Shown one piece after another: positions 5,029-5,638 of a stretch of DNA of 5,638 nt (positions within the stretch are counted from its first letter, which is position 1; each line of letters begins with the position of its first letter). The translations under genes and the position numbers were made by a program. The notes under the pieces are model-generated. The model was not told the DNA's origin and ran no database searches. It worked only from the letters and a program-made list of their open reading frames with translations. This DNA comes from an uncultured Bacilli bacterium (lineage in GTDB: Bacteria > Bacillota_I > Bacilli_A > RF39 > UBA660). The DNA lies in the NCBI GenBank assembly GCA_934162555.1, contig CAKPJE010000069.1:1-5638 (forward strand), written 5' to 3'.

Positions 5029-5628
5029 TTAAACATTAAAGAAATTACCAATCCCTATAACACCATCATAATAATTGTTCATTACTTCAGCGCATAATTT
5101 AATCTTTTCAATATCAATAATTTTATTTTGTTTATAATTGTTTACAATATCACTAAATAATTGATCGTAATAAAAAGTAATAGAACCATATTTTGTTTGA
5201 ACAAGAACATCAACTAAATCATTAATTCTCATTTTTATAATTTCCTCTGAATTTGAAATTAAATAATCATTAATATTAACTTTTTCTCCTTCAATTTCAA
5301 AATTTTCACCAAGTACAGTAGAAAGTTTTTTTTGTAATGGTAACTCTTCATTTTTTATATCTTCAATTAAATAATTTTTATACTGCAATGTTTTTTTAAC
5401 AATATATTTTGAAATTTCTTGTTCTTTATTATTAGTGTTTTTAGGAATTAGATTCCCAATCACAAAATCTTTTTCTTCCGTTTTATTGAATTCTAATATT
5501 TCATTATTATCAATATCAATTAAAGCCCAATATTCTGGTTTAATACTTTCCTTCATATCCCAAACATTAGCTTTTTCATTAACCATCATTAAACCAATAT
5601 ACAATTTTTCTTTTTCTACCCTTAACAT
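5029..5628 (-). CDS. Unrecognised protein of about 199 residues, 5' end uncertain
   Basis: I do not recognise the family. The N-terminal part looks alpha/beta (YWALIDIDNNEILEFN at 33-48). The middle and end look helical (EISKYIVKKTLQYKNYLIED at 71-90 and an EKIKLCAEVMNNYYDGV end, 174-190). It has no signal peptide, no clear membrane helix and no obvious catalytic motif. The ATG at 5626-5628 is not preceded by a Shine-Dalgarno sequence in the 10 bases that remain, and the frame stays open (Leu-Tyr-Pro) to the window edge, so the true start may lie outside. The next internal methionines (14, 15) also lack an SD. It is in one unit with the 131-residue gene downstream. Codon use and AT content resemble the neighbours. 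Confidence 0.7.
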   Translation of the reverse strand: MLRVEKEKLYIGLMMVNEKANVWDMKESIKPEYWALIDIDNNEILEFNKTEEKDFVIGNLIPKNTNNKEQEISKYIVKKTLQYKNYLIEDIKNEELPLQKKLSTVLGENFEIEGEKVNINDYLISNSEEIIKMRINDLVDVLVQTKYGSITFYYDQLFSDIVNNYKQNKIIDIEKIKLCAEVMNNYYDGVIGIGNFFNV

Positions 5629-5638
5629 AGGATATAAT

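Overview
This is a very AT-rich stretch (roughly three quarters A+T by eye) from a low-GC Gram-positive bacterium, most likely a member of the Bacillota. The evidence is a rimP-nusA operon with Bacillota-type products, strong AGGAGG-like ribosome binding sites, a CPBP-family membrane protease, a Bacillus-style collagen-like protein and a broken XRE-type regulator of a Firmicutes kind. Recognisable tryptophans are encoded by TGG and a TGA serves as a stop, so the standard bacterial code (table 11) fits and the Mycoplasma code does not. No exact taxon can be given from the sequence alone.

Region 1-1750, minus strand: a compact housekeeping operon in the order rimP, nusA, small HNH-type protein. 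RimP is reduced to its N-terminal domain (80 residues). NusA is full length for the non-proteobacterial form. The gene after nusA, where ylxR is usual, encodes an HNH-nuclease-like protein. The rimP leader can fold in two mutually exclusive ways. One is a short terminator-like hairpin; in the other the same 3' arm covers the GTG start codon. A hairpin at the left edge followed by a T-run on the plus strand suggests that a convergent gene ends there, so the usual continuation to infB may be missing.

Region 1793-3399, plus strand: a divergent two-gene operon encodes a CPBP (Abi/CAAX-like) intramembrane protease and a membrane-anchored calcineurin-like metallophosphoesterase. The genes overlap by ATGA. 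A 10-bp hairpin holding the stop codons of both converging genes separates this operon from a minus-strand gene for a minimal collagen-like protein (3415-3969).

Region 4075-5638, minus strand: an XRE-type regulator with a C-terminal membrane segment is broken by two small deletions (5 nt and 1 nt) and is called a pseudogene. Upstream of it lie a strong terminator and a two-gene unit of unrecognised proteins (131 and about 199 residues); the first gene of this unit may continue past the right edge.

I found no tRNA, rRNA, CRISPR array, insertion sequence or known defence system. The best candidates for something undescribed are the rimP leader switch, the HNH protein in the nusA operon, and the orphan pair at the right end.
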